A stretch of DNA of 64,000 nt from Siphlonurus alternatus (lineage: Eukaryota > Arthropoda > Insecta > Ephemeroptera > Siphlonuridae): assembly GCA_949825025.1 (NCBI GenBank), contig OX463785.1, positions 18,043,971 to 18,107,970 of the forward strand, given 5' to 3'. This document shows positions 61,201-64,000 of the stretch, in pieces; the stretch's first letter is position 1; each line of letters opens with the position of its first letter. Position numbers and translations under genes: made by a program. The notes under the pieces were generated by a model, which saw only the letters and a program-made list of their open reading frames with translations, made no database searches and was not told where the DNA came from.

Positions 61201-64000
61201 TCTTTTATTGACAGTAATAGATACTAAACGAAAGGAAAAAGAAGTGTGAAAAATTGGGAAGTCCAATGATGATGCAAGGTTATAACAAAAAGTATACACT
61301 GATGATTGTTTTTCCTCGTATTTTGCGCAGTAGTTATTAAATAGCTCTGTCTTTTTTTTTAAATAGGAGGAAATGTCAACGAAAATAAATTAAGTGTCAA
61401 ATTTTTGTAACAAATATCATTAAAAAAAAATCACAGCAATGATAATACATAATAAAAAAAATAATGCAGACAATTTACACTAATAGCTTTTATATAATTT
61501 ACAATAATTAGAAGCAATTTAAAACTTGAAAATAATAAATATTACAAAACTTCTTGCCAAAAGAAAAAAATGTTGAACTTGTAACATTAATTTCTAATTA
61601 TAAAAGCTATACAGCTTGTCATATTTAATGGTGCCATGCTTTTCTTTATGTTCGTAATATCTACTGTAATTGGTTGAAAATTTGTTATAACGAACATTCT
61701 GATTGAAGAAATAAAAACCGAGAATTTCCGAACATATCCGACTATATTCATATATTAAATATGACGGTTCTTGTATAACAGAAATTTTGACGATGAATTT
61801 TAAAAAGAATGTTAATAAATTACATCAACCCCTATCATGAATCGTCTACAAAAATATTTTCATGATGACAGATAAAAAAAAAAAAAATATGACGCATAAT
61901 TTACGTCATTCAGGTAAAATTCTTTGTTTAGTTAATAAATCACTTCCTTATATATATACGTAAAGTTTATAACACTTATGGTTTCATTTAAGTGGCTTAG
62001 CTTTTATATATAGATAAACTTTGAAAACCTCGAGCAAGACGCCGCCGCCGCCTCTATGATACAATAATAAATCTACCTGAAAAAGAAATATAATACCCTT
62101 ATAAGACGATATATAAACATAATTTTTATTACTGAAAACATAAATAAAATAATGAGTATGTAATTAAGTAAATAATGCTATAAATTAAGAATAATTTTTA
62201 TATTCCCCTATATATGAACCTTTATATCATTATTTTATTGTAAAAATTAACATAATGCAATAAAAAAAGATAATGCAATTTTTAGTATATGGTGAGAATA
62301 CACTTATAAAAATTAATATTTTTTAAAAGATTATTATCAATTTTACATGGAAAAAAAAATATGACATCATAAGTGTAATTAAGTAATTAAAAAAATTGCA
62401 ATTTTAGAGCTTTAAAAACATAAATTAAAAATTTAATAGCACAATTAAAAAAAAAATACATAATTATTGTTACGATAAACAAATTAAAGATAAGAATGGC
62501 ACTATCTATAGCAGCATCAATGCTGAAAAACATTTATAAGTACACTTTACATACAAGAAAAACAACAATAACAATCAACAAATAATACATCATGTTTTAT
62601 TTTTGGGTACTTCACATTGTACAGTCACCTCACTTAAAAAATTCACAGTAAAAAAATACGACCATTGTGTTGCTGTTTGAATAATATAAATTGATGTAGT
62701 ATCATGTTTATTTGACATTTTACAGCATTTTTTATTACATATTTAAAGAGTTTAAAAGTTTTTCCATTAATGATATCTGGATTATCTGCTTAATCTATAG
62801 TAGCCCACCTGTATGTTACCTTTAAACTGTACTAAATTAGATCATTTGATGTAAAATTTTCAAATAAACATGATTTACACCTCAGGACACCACAAATTTT
62901 ACTCTTGCTTTGTTTGTAGACATTACTACGCAATCTATAGTGGCGTGGTGAACCTAAAATTTTACGGATGGCTTGACTGGGTGCTCTAATTACCTTCCCC
63001 AAAATTACAAATCTGCATCTTTTGGATTTACAGCACCAGCAAATGAGACAGGAGTAACATTTTTCGTATCCCGAGGTGTATTTGTATTGGTGAAGTTTAG
63101 CATGAATATTTTCCAGGGAGGCAACTGTACCTTTAAGCATTCACTCTGATCCATCGACCACACACACAAAGAAATATTAAAAAATATGTACTCACCTAAC
63201 ATAGACGATAGTATTATTAACAAGAAGTCTTCTCCATCCAGAAGGAACAGATATTTCCGTTATACTTGAAGTTTGTGTACTATGAGGAGACACATGGGGG
63301 GGTATTGTAACTGTTGGAGGAGGTGGAGGAGGAGCGGGTCTAATTTGTTGTTGATGTTGTTGTTGTATTGGATTACACTGATTATTATTATTATTTAACG
63401 TAGGTAATGAAACTAATACTAAATTAGATTGTTGTTGTTGTTGTTGTTGCTGTTGTTGAGAAGTAGGAGATGGATATGAAGATTGTTGTTGTTGTTGTTG
63501 TAATACTAATTGAGTCATTTCTACACCACTATCTGTAGAACTACAACTAGATTCTACAGATCTTGCAGAATCACATCTTGATGTAGATCTAGGTGTCATT
63601 GATGATGTAGAAGGTGATGATGAATTTGATGAAAAATAACTTGAAGAGCTGACATTTCCAGTTGGAGAACCACCAGCAACTGCAGTTACTGTAGCAATAT
63701 ATCCTGTAGTAGCTGTAGAATATTCTGTAGTTTCATTTTTATTATTTACATGATGAGTATTATCTTCATATAAATTTTGATAGTATGGTTGAAATAAATT
63801 TATTTTATTATTATTATATATTGAATTTGTTGAATTTTGTATTAAATTTTGTTTTTTATTTTGCATTTGTTGTTGTTGTTGTTGCTGCTGTTGTTGATGA
63901 TTTTGTTGATAAAAATCATTATTTATGGTGGTTTGTGGATAATGATAATGTCCACCATGATAAGATGGAGGTGGTGGATTTTGTTGTTGTTGATGTTGAT
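1687..64000 (-). CDS. MBD5/MBD6-like chromatin protein, whole gene (5' partial)
   Basis: Seven exons join in one frame: 64000-63196, 26966-26843, 20363-20207, 9258-9104, 7348-3730, 3318-3012 and 1855-1687, giving 1777 visible residues and a TGA stop. Every intron starts GT and ends AG, and the phases (2, 0, 1, 0, 1, 2) match at each junction. An MBD of the MBD5/6 type, a PWWP domain and a conserved-looking charged C-terminus appear in the order known for MBD5. From family knowledge, MBD5/6 proteins are nuclear, do not bind methylated CpG strongly, and associate through the MBD with the PR-DUB complex (BAP1/ASXL), which removes ubiquitin from histone H2A. Drosophila six-banded is the likely insect counterpart. 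The PWWP favours an MBD5-like architecture, since vertebrate MBD6 lacks it. No exon length except that of the last two terminal pieces can be skipped without a frameshift. Family assignment is firm; the exact orthologue and first exon are not. Confidence 0.93.
1856..3011 (-). other. Intron 6
   Basis: A 1156-bp intron with GTGAGT donor and TTTTTTCAG acceptor, phase 2. It is AT-rich with a G run near 2067-2077 and no recognisable repeat or gene. Confidence 0.85.
3012..3318 (-). CDS. Exon 6: PWWP domain
   Basis: The exon starts at an acceptor reading CCACAGCAG, in which either AG can be used (start 3318 or 3315). It ends at CGC AA before GTGAGT (phase 1 to phase 2). It encodes residues 1620-1721. 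The block [20 protein letters not shown] is a clear PWWP-domain start, with PAWP as the signature variant. VWVRWFGE supplies the later beta strand with the aromatic-cage region. A Ser/Thr-rich acidic loop lies between, then a helix-like tail ([20 protein letters not shown]). PWWP domains bind methylated lysine on nucleosomes, often H3K36me, together with DNA. The C-terminal position matches MBD5. Confidence 0.94.
3316..3320 (-). promoter_or_regulatory. Tandem (NAGNAG) splice acceptor of exon 6
   Basis: On the minus strand the acceptor reads CAGCAG. Using the first AG gives Gln-Ala-Glu at the junction; the second gives Gln-Glu, one residue shorter. Both keep the frame. Confidence 0.6.
3319..3729 (-). 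other. Intron 5
   Basis: A 411-bp AT-rich intron, phase 1, with donor GTGAGG. It is the shortest intron and separates the giant exon from the PWWP exon. Its acceptor is a tandem AG (see the site at 3316-3320). Confidence 0.85.
3730..7348 (-). CDS. Exon 5: giant Q/N/T/S-rich central exon
   Basis: A 1206-codon open frame begins GWDPVNQPQ after a TTGTTTACAG acceptor and ends at EEQ plus one base before GTGAGG (phase 0 to phase 1). It encodes residues 414-1620. It contains at least four long polyQ tracts, one poly-Ala run, Pro runs near the start, and long stretches of T, S, N and hydrophobic residues typical of disordered chromatin co-factors. A basic patch, [15 protein letters not shown] (roughly residues 600-615), and KKKGKKRKS are likely nuclear localisation signals. 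Two Cys clusters, ECQAC and DCEKCPCE, could bind metal, but no fold is recognised. The centre of the exon is AT-rich in codon choice, while both ends and the stretch 4740-4950 are richer in GC. Reading past the donor adds 30 unrelated residues to a stop at 3632; this is intron. Confidence 0.94.
7425..8421 (+). repeat. 166-bp tandem repeat array, about six copies
   Basis: About six head-to-tail copies with a period of 166 bases (equivalent points at 7615, 7781, 7947, 8113, 8279). Each contains CGAACTCCCCGGGTCCAATT and a TTTTCAGCAAGATCGAGC block. Copies are highly alike, with scattered substitutions. The array lies in intron 4 and ends 77 bases from the exon 5 acceptor. Each unit carries a similar 60-codon plus-strand frame, but this simply reflects the repeat period and is not a gene. 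Confidence 0.93.
8422..9103. other. Rest of intron 4, no features seen
   Basis: AT-rich intron sequence with T runs near 8580 and 8720, ending at the exon 4 donor GTGAGT at 9103. Intron 4 in total is 1755 bp. No gene or repeat family is recognised here. Confidence 0.6.
9104..9258 (-). CDS. Exon 4: basic linker exon
   Basis: Only one of the three frames is open across the exon and fits the neighbouring phases: the split codon G|AC gives Asp, then [20 protein letters not shown], followed by [20 protein letters not shown] and an end in GTTR. The acceptor is TATTTTGCAG and the donor AGG|GTGAGT (phase 1 to phase 0). Residues are 362-413. The RSRRRRKGG stretch is a likely nuclear localisation or DNA-contact patch, followed by a probable short helix. 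No domain name can be attached. The phase match on both sides is strong evidence although the sequence is not a recognised domain. Confidence 0.88.
9259..11816. other. Intron 3, proximal part, no gene seen
   Basis: Very AT-rich intron between exon 4 and the 3.4-kb foldback element. Near 11560-11780 it is slightly richer in G and C, with a CTCCTCCCCCTCC-like tract, but no conserved motif. Short frames here are not supported as genes. Confidence 0.5.
12600..13110. repeat. 89-bp repeats in head-to-head orientation (copy 1, left)
   Basis: About two minus-oriented units followed by over three plus-oriented units of the 89-bp repeat. They meet at a perfect palindrome around 12793-12812 (TTAAGGTAGCTCTACCTTAA), predicting a strong cruciform or hairpin. 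Confidence 0.9.
14388..14905 (+). repeat. 89-bp tandem repeats (copy 1, right array)
   Basis: About six direct units with an 89-base period, each containing CATTCAGGGTGGATCGGCAC and a TTTGGTCCACTTTGGGCTAC block. The first unit is the most diverged. Confidence 0.92.
15319..15404 (+). repeat. (AAAT)n microsatellite
   Basis: About 21 perfect tetranucleotide units just beyond the foldback element. The minus-strand frame of repeated FIYL residues across it is an artefact. Confidence 0.97.
15405..18637. other. Intron 3, middle part
   Basis: AT-rich intron. A segment at 16259-16313, with TGACGTCA, is the inverse of 18991-19047. The stretch 17300-17660 is richer in C and T, with a (GC)n run near 17261-17272, and might be regulatory, but no clear promoter motif set or open frame is supported. 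Confidence 0.45.
18638..18813. mobile_element. hAT-type MITE with 8-bp target duplication
   Basis: The ends are CAGGCGCGGATCCA and its near-inverse TGGATCCGCCCCTG. The element is flanked by a perfect 8-bp direct repeat, GGGTAATA, at 18630-18637 and 18814-18821. Terminal CAGG(G/C)GCGGAT and an 8-bp duplication are typical of hAT elements. The interior is dominated by long G and C runs that can pair; there is no coding capacity. Confidence 0.93.
18897..19078. mobile_element. Short foldback MITE, AATGGACAA family
   Basis: Begins AATGGACAACCTTCATGAA and ends with the inverse TTCATGAAGTTTGTCCATT. These ends match the family at 26472, 36602 and 37978, but the interior differs and contains a TGACGTCA palindrome. 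Confidence 0.75.
19079..20206. other. Intron 3, distal part up to exon 3
   Basis: Very AT-rich, with an (AT)n stretch near 19283-19294. No gene or named repeat is seen. Confidence 0.5.
20207..20363 (-). CDS. Exon 3: Cys/His and basic segment after the MBD
   Basis: The acceptor is TGTTCTCCAG and the donor GGGTGAGT after GCA AAG G (phase 0 to phase 1). The exon encodes residues 310-361, starting [12 protein letters not shown] and containing [11 protein letters not shown], then a Pro-rich stretch ending HPDPAK. The LCNHKRK block directly after the MBD is characteristic of MBD5/6 proteins and supports the linkage to exon 2. The basic KRK may add to nuclear import or nucleic-acid contact; that is inference. 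Its GC-rich sequence stands out from the AT-rich introns on both sides. Confidence 0.93.
20364..21360. other. Intron 2, proximal part
   Basis: AT-rich sequence downstream, on the plus strand, of the exon 3 acceptor. Nothing beyond homopolymer runs is recognised. A G-rich tract lies near 21285-21310. Confidence 0.5.
21361..21683. mobile_element. Foldback MITE, GAGTATCGACCTC family
   Basis: A near-complete palindrome. The outer arms are GAGTATCGACCTCAATTTTT and its inverse, followed by arms shared with the AATGGACAA family (AAATGGATAGA, TATGCTAC, TTTTTCAGATTTTTT). The centre holds two TGACGTCA sites at 21495-21502 and 21546-21553. The element at 40488-40807 is a close copy. Confidence 0.88.
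22174..22553. mobile_element. TTAA-flanked foldback MITE, copy 1
   Basis: The element is bounded by TTAA on both sides, with inverted ends GGTAGAGATAA...CGGATCAGCTGGCC, and is palindromic almost throughout. TTAA duplication suggests mobilisation by a piggyBac-type transposase; that is inference. A related copy is at 53223-53599. Confidence 0.83.
22554..26471. other. Intron 2, distal part
   Basis: AT-rich intron sequence with an (AAAT)n block at 24576-24688, many T runs, and no supported gene. A short minus frame at 24065-24283 has no recognisable similarity. Confidence 0.5.
24576..24688 (+). repeat. (AAAT)n microsatellite
   Basis: Close to 28 tetranucleotide units with one interruption near 24670. 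Confidence 0.96.
26472..26750. mobile_element. Foldback MITE, AATGGACAA family
   Basis: Inverted ends AATGGACAACATGCA / TGCAAATTGTCCATT, with palindromic arms including AAATTATGCTACTCTGAATT. There is a TGACGTCA at 26612-26619. It lies 92 bases from the exon 2 donor. Confidence 0.87.
26843..26966 (-). CDS. Exon 2: second half of the MBD
   Basis: The exon starts after a TTGTTCACAG acceptor; the single T completes the split Ser, giving the junction VYV-SPSGAEL. It then reads through [15 protein letters not shown] and ends FSFDPK before a GTAAGT donor (phase 0). The SPSG and the [11 protein letters not shown] block are hallmarks of the MBD5/6 branch and are the best evidence for the family. Residues are about 268-309. 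The 5' half belongs to a local tandem repeat, with two decayed copies just upstream in intron 1 (see 26909-27270). The GC content is much higher than that of the flanking intron. A short frame beginning at a Met-reading codon inside this exon runs into the intron and is not a separate gene. Confidence 0.95.
26909..27270 (-). pseudogene. Tandem triplication including exon 2: two ghost MBD exons
   Basis: Exon 2's 5' part plus upstream intron recurs twice with periods of about 121 and 125 bases (ATCACGGGAG at 26936, 27057 and 27182). In the minus sense each copy has a pyrimidine tract (GACCTCTTGTCTACA), an exon-like start TCC and the block CTCCCGTGAT. The middle copy keeps an AG acceptor (ghost exon from 27091). 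The far copy has CAA instead of CAG. Both ghosts are 4 bases longer before CTCCCGTGAT than the real exon, which shifts the frame onto TGA. They are closer to each other than to exon 2. They are non-coding remnants of a partial exon duplication. Confidence 0.82.
26978..27001 (+). promoter_or_regulatory. Nuclear-receptor type sites: DR1 and extended half site
   Basis: A perfect direct repeat AGGTCA-A-AGGTCA (26978-26990) is followed by TCAAGGTCA (26993-27001), the ERR/FTZ-F1 type half site. Function is unproven; part of this sequence is also the pyrimidine tract of the exon 2 acceptor in the minus sense. Confidence 0.35.
27617..27629 (+). promoter_or_regulatory. DR1-like nuclear-receptor site
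   Basis: AGGTCAAAGTTCA is a classic HNF4/RXR-type DR1 sequence, 0.6 kb upstream of exon 2 within intron 1. It is a sequence match only. Confidence 0.3.
28055..28276. mobile_element. Mariner-like MITE carrying paired CCGGAAGT sites, copy 1
   Basis: Palindromic element with CTCCGGAAGTAACCGGAAGT near the left arm and TTTCCGGCTATTTCCGGAAG in the right arm, ending AATTTAACTGTA. It shares an inner segment (GAACTGACCTATGTATGAAA, minus sense) with the copy at 60925-61132. The left end is degenerate. Confidence 0.75.
28277..30613. other. Intron 1, no features seen
   Basis: AT-rich sequence with A and T runs only. No gene or recognisable repeat family. Confidence 0.5.
31126..31650 (+). repeat. 69-bp tandem repeat array
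   Basis: About eight units, nearly identical in the first half and increasingly diverged with small indels in the second half. The unit encodes 23 residues per period in one frame, so the frame stays open through five units. Confidence 0.93.
31651..31860 (-). repeat. 69-bp tandem repeats, inverse orientation
   Basis: About three units of the same repeat on the opposite strand, forming the right half of the central palindrome. Confidence 0.9.
32398..32935. other. GC-richer block, possible decayed transposon
   Basis: Starts CAGGGCCGTCCCATGCGCAC, a hAT-like end, directly after the foldback element. It contains repeated TGCGCA(G/A) words and a 90-codon minus frame (32794-32522) without recognisable similarity. 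No matching right terminus was found, so the call is weak. Confidence 0.3.
33484..33525 (-). promoter_or_regulatory. ETS and YY1-like motif cluster
   Basis: In the minus sense there are AAGATGGCGGC and AAGATGGCGGA, two matches to the YY1 consensus, followed by ACTTCCGGTG, an ETS-family site. This combination marks many animal core promoters. Whether it acts here, inside intron 1 of the MBD5/6-like gene, is unknown. Confidence 0.4.
34391..34459 (+). repeat. (TC)n microsatellite
   Basis: Dinucleotide run with one TTTC interruption near the start. Confidence 0.95.
36602..36939. mobile_element. Foldback MITE, AATGGACAA family
   Basis: Inverted ends AATGGACAACATACATGAA / TTCATGGCATGTTGTCCATT. 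The central spacer CCTCCAGGGGGCGTGGCCG is shared with the copy 1.04 kb away at 37978-38309, so these two are recent relatives. Confidence 0.9.
36940..37977. other. Intron 1 spacer, no features seen
   Basis: AT-rich spacer between two related MITEs. A 79-codon plus frame (37623-37862) has no recognisable similarity. Confidence 0.5.
37978..38309. mobile_element. Foldback MITE, AATGGACAA family
   Basis: Close copy of the element at 36602-36939, same ends, arms and GC-rich spacer, in the same orientation. Confidence 0.9.
38310..40433. other. Intron 1, AT-rich with microsatellites
   Basis: No gene seen. It contains a (TTTA)n tract at 39237-39280 and a long (GA)n tract at 39919-40002. Confidence 0.5.
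39919..40002 (+). repeat. (GA)n microsatellite
   Basis: About 40 GA units with one interruption near 39993. Confidence 0.96.
40434..40854. mobile_element. Foldback MITE with long flanking direct repeats
   Basis: The element itself is 40488-40807, with GGAGTATCAACCTCAATTTT and its inverse as ends, two TGACGTCA sites (40620-40627, 40671-40678), and a close match to 21361-21683. Directly flanking it are direct repeats of 54 bases (40434-40487) and 47 bases (40808-40854), both starting TTTTCATTTTATT and ending CTTCAAGTAATAAT. The left copy has 7 extra bases. Confidence 0.9.
40855..42253. other. Intron 1, including a degenerate CCGGAAGT palindrome
   Basis: AT-rich sequence. At about 41547-41737 a decayed member of the CCGGAAGT MITE family is recognisable (AACCGGAAGTATGAAATT ... 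CTACTTCCGGATAAG). No gene. Confidence 0.5.
42254..44896. mobile_element. 2.6-kb TA-flanked DNA transposon, non-autonomous
   Basis: Ends are TA-CAGTCAACCGGGGTAAC and the exact inverse GTTACCCCGGTTGACTG-TA, consistent with a Tc1/mariner/pogo-type element and TA target duplication. The motif GGGGTAAC(T/A)TTGAA recurs at the ends and subterminally near 42264, 42284, 42639, 42660, 44680 (inverse), 44703 and 44870 (inverse). No transposase frame survives; short frames of 60-69 codons show no recognisable domain. The interior 43300-43900 has blocks with coding-like and splice-like words (CTACAGGTGGCATCAGGTAA) and could be captured or decayed coding sequence. A foldback element (44211-44446) is nested inside. 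Confidence 0.85.
44211..44446. mobile_element. Foldback MITE, ACATTCAC-AAGCACTTTAAC family
   Basis: Inverted arms run from TGGGGGACATTCACAAAGCA to the inverse TGCTTTGTGAATGCCCCCCA, with repeated CTAGACATGGCTAG words in the loop region. It is inserted in the 2.6-kb element. A relative is at 52794-52966. Confidence 0.88.
44897..49594. other. Intron 1, AT-rich
   Basis: No gene seen. It contains a (TC)n tract at 45629-45697 and an (AT)n run near 46332-46355. A patch at 46528-46660 has CATTGG boxes and starts GCGTCACATTTAATTAGG, like the palindrome at 50501. A GC-richer patch at 48395-48530 has AAGC repeats. Confidence 0.45.
45629..45697 (+). repeat. (TC)n microsatellite
   Basis: Dinucleotide tract with a single GTCT interruption. 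Confidence 0.95.
49595..49814. mobile_element. Mariner-like MITE carrying paired CCGGAAGT sites, copy 2
   Basis: Ends TATAGTCAAATT / AATTTGACTGTA suggest a TA duplication. The left arm has TTCCGGAAGTAGCCGGAAGT and the right arm the inverse GGGTACTTCCGG. Confidence 0.82.
49815..50500. other. Intron 1 spacer, no features seen
   Basis: AT-rich sequence without recognisable repeats or genes. Confidence 0.5.
50501..50765. mobile_element. Palindromic element with GC-rich loop
   Basis: Starts CGTCACATTTAACTGGATTA and ends with the near-inverse TAATTCAGTTAAATATGACG. The inner arms include GCAACGTTGC / GGCAACGTTG. The loop is unusually GC-rich (GAGCGCGCAGCTAGC). It is an unclassified foldback element. 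Confidence 0.65.
50960..51290. mobile_element. Degenerate foldback MITE of the AATGGACAA group
   Basis: Retains the inner arms (CTCTGATTTTTTTTTCAG, TTTGAAAAAAATCATAGTAG and TACCCTC) but has weak ends, so its limits are approximate. Confidence 0.6.
51291..52734. other. Intron 1 with (GA)n tracts and a possible promoter-like patch
   Basis: Contains (GA)n at 51754-51798 and 52213-52292. The patch 51660-51900 is richer in G and C and on the minus strand has TATAAAGG (51834-51827) before a GA/CT-rich tract. No frame or conserved exon was found. Confidence 0.4.
52213..52292 (+). repeat. (GA)n microsatellite
   Basis: About 39 uninterrupted dinucleotide units; the minus-strand SLSLSL frame across it is an artefact. 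Confidence 0.96.
52735..53224. mobile_element. Foldback MITE of the AATGGACAA group, interrupted
   Basis: Ends AATGAACAACCTG / CAGGTTGTCCATT. The left arm is broken at 52794 by a second foldback element. Confidence 0.78.
52794..52966. mobile_element. Nested foldback MITE, ACATTCAC-AAGCACTTTAAC family
   Basis: Inverted arms from GACATTCACGAAGCACTTTA to the inverse ending GTGAATGTCCCA, related to 44211-44446 and lying inside the element at 52735-53224. Confidence 0.88.
53223..53599. mobile_element. TTAA-flanked foldback MITE, copy 2
   Basis: Bounded by TTAA at 53223-53226 and 53596-53599, with inverted ends GGGTAGAGATAATACGG and inverse. It is highly similar to 22174-22553. Its left TTAA overlaps the last bases of the preceding MITE. 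Confidence 0.88.
53600..54901. other. Intron 1, AT-rich with one weak palindrome
   Basis: At about 53658-53782 there is a short inverted repeat (CACTCTTCGCCTCTGAAAAG ... TTTTCAGAGGCAAGGAGTG). No gene. Confidence 0.5.
54902..55286. mobile_element. TTAA-flanked foldback MITE, divergent copy 3
   Basis: TTAA at both limits; inverted ends GGTAGAGATTACGTCGGTCA and GACCGACGTTATCTCTACC. It shares only the outermost bases with copies 1 and 2; the interior arms differ (ATCGGCTCGTTAAATTATTT). Confidence 0.85.
55287..56308. other. Intron 1 spacer, no gene
   Basis: AT-rich, with a GC-richer patch at 55860-56060 containing AGCCAGCCAGCTAGCT repeats. No open frame or conserved motif is recognised. Confidence 0.45.
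56309..59715. mobile_element. 3.4-kb foldback (FB-like) element, copy 2
   Basis: Same ends, arms, 89-bp arrays (57105-57610 and about 58878-59390) and unique core as 11817-15227, differing by scattered substitutions and a few small indels (3407 against 3411 bases). Flanking bases differ, so it is an independent insertion or transposition event rather than a large local duplication. No transposase is present. Confidence 0.92.
59716..60420. other. Intron 1, with a GC-richer open block
   Basis: The stretch 60065-60200 is much richer in G and C than its surroundings and is open on both strands: plus reads [20 protein letters not shown], minus reads [15 protein letters not shown] after a CCCACAG acceptor-like site. 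It borders a poly-A run (60048-60065). It may be a decayed retrocopy or an unrecognised exon; undecided. Confidence 0.35.
60421..60589. mobile_element. Foldback MITE, GATTCACGAAGCAGTTAGC type
   Basis: Inverted arms from GCGATTCACGAAGCAGTTAG to CTAACTGCTTCGTGAATTGC, with repeats of CTTAACCACGTTTA in the loop. It is distantly like the ACATTCACGAAGC family. Confidence 0.85.
60925..61132. mobile_element. Mariner-like MITE carrying CCGGAAGT sites, copy 3
   Basis: TACAGTCAAATT and the exact inverse AATTTGACTGTA mark the ends with TA duplication. The left arm has TTTCCGGAAGTAGCCGGAAG and the right arm CACTTCCGGAGGG. Confidence 0.87.
61133..63195. other. Intron 1, part next to exon 1
   Basis: AT-rich sequence, no gene or named repeat. 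A short GCC repeat (GCCGCCGCCGCC) lies at 62041-62052. The region 62830-63140 is less AT-rich, but its 102-codon minus frame shows no recognisable domain and no phase-compatible role, because exon 1 joins exon 2 perfectly. Confidence 0.5.
63196..64000 (-). CDS. Exon 1 visible part: low-complexity N-terminus and first half of MBD
   Basis: The frame is open to the window edge, so the start codon lies to the right. Residues 1-248 (numbered from the edge) are rich in Q, N, S, T and P: several polyQ runs, a Pro run near residue 230 and Ser-rich stretches with S/T-P sites. The last residues, about 249-267, read [19 protein letters not shown], the first strands of an MBD, including the typical VPxGW start. 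The exon ends in AG of a split Ser codon at 63196, followed by a GTGAGT donor (phase 2). A Met at 63866 is in frame, but the open frame continues upstream with the same composition, so it is not a convincing start. In vertebrate MBD5/6 the MBD is almost at the N-terminus; here at least 248 residues precede it. Confidence 0.9.

Noticed and set aside
62832..63223. Minus frames of 72 and 102 codons just inside intron 1
   Set aside because: One is read-through from the exon 1 region in another frame; neither fits the perfect phase join of exons 1 and 2 or shows a domain.
1..64000. CRISPR array, bacterial operon, ribosome binding sites
   Set aside because: Spliced eukaryotic gene structure throughout; tandem repeats lack unique spacers.
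1..64000. Integrated retrovirus or LTR/LINE retrotransposon
   Set aside because: No reverse transcriptase, integrase, gag-like or LTR structure was recognised in any frame.

Overview
This window is animal (metazoan) nuclear DNA. It is strongly AT-rich, with long introns, GT/AG splice sites, mono-, di- and tetranucleotide microsatellites and many short palindromic DNA transposons. The one recognisable gene encodes an invertebrate MBD5/MBD6-type protein (related to Drosophila six-banded). The very low GC, the CAA/CAG-rich glutamine tracts and the foldback/MITE load suggest a protostome, possibly an arthropod. The sequence does not allow a firmer placement.

The whole window is one minus-strand gene, entering at the right edge and ending at a TGA at 1689-1687. 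Seven coding exons join in a continuous frame: >64000-63196, 26966-26843, 20363-20207, 9258-9104, 7348-3730, 3318-3012 and 1855-1687. They give 1777 visible residues; the N-terminus lies outside the window. In order the product has a Q/N/S/P-rich N-terminal region, an MBD split across exons 1 and 2 (about residues 249-309), a Cys/His/basic segment, a very large Q/N/T/S-rich exon, a PWWP domain (about 1633-1705) and a charged, probably helical C-terminus. Phases match at all six junctions (2, 0, 1, 0, 1, 2), so no further exon is needed. Family knowledge suggests a chromatin protein linked to the PR-DUB (BAP1/ASXL) complex rather than a methyl-CpG reader.

The rest is intron: 36.2, 6.5, 10.9, 1.8, 0.4 and 1.2 kb. 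The introns hold a 166-bp tandem array next to exon 5; two nearly identical 3.4-kb foldback elements built from 89-bp repeats (11817-15227 and 56309-59715); a 1.76-kb foldback element built from 69-bp repeats (30614-32376); a 2.6-kb TA-flanked element (42254-44896); a hAT-type MITE with a perfect 8-bp target duplication (18638-18813); and several foldback families, some nested in one another.

The most unusual local feature is at exon 2. The 5' half of this MBD exon, with its splice acceptor and upstream intron, is the first unit of a decayed triplicate tandem repeat (about 26909-27270), leaving two ghost exons in intron 1. The same stretch is dense in AGGTCA nuclear-receptor half sites. No second protein-coding gene, RNA gene, CRISPR array or virus-like gene was supported.
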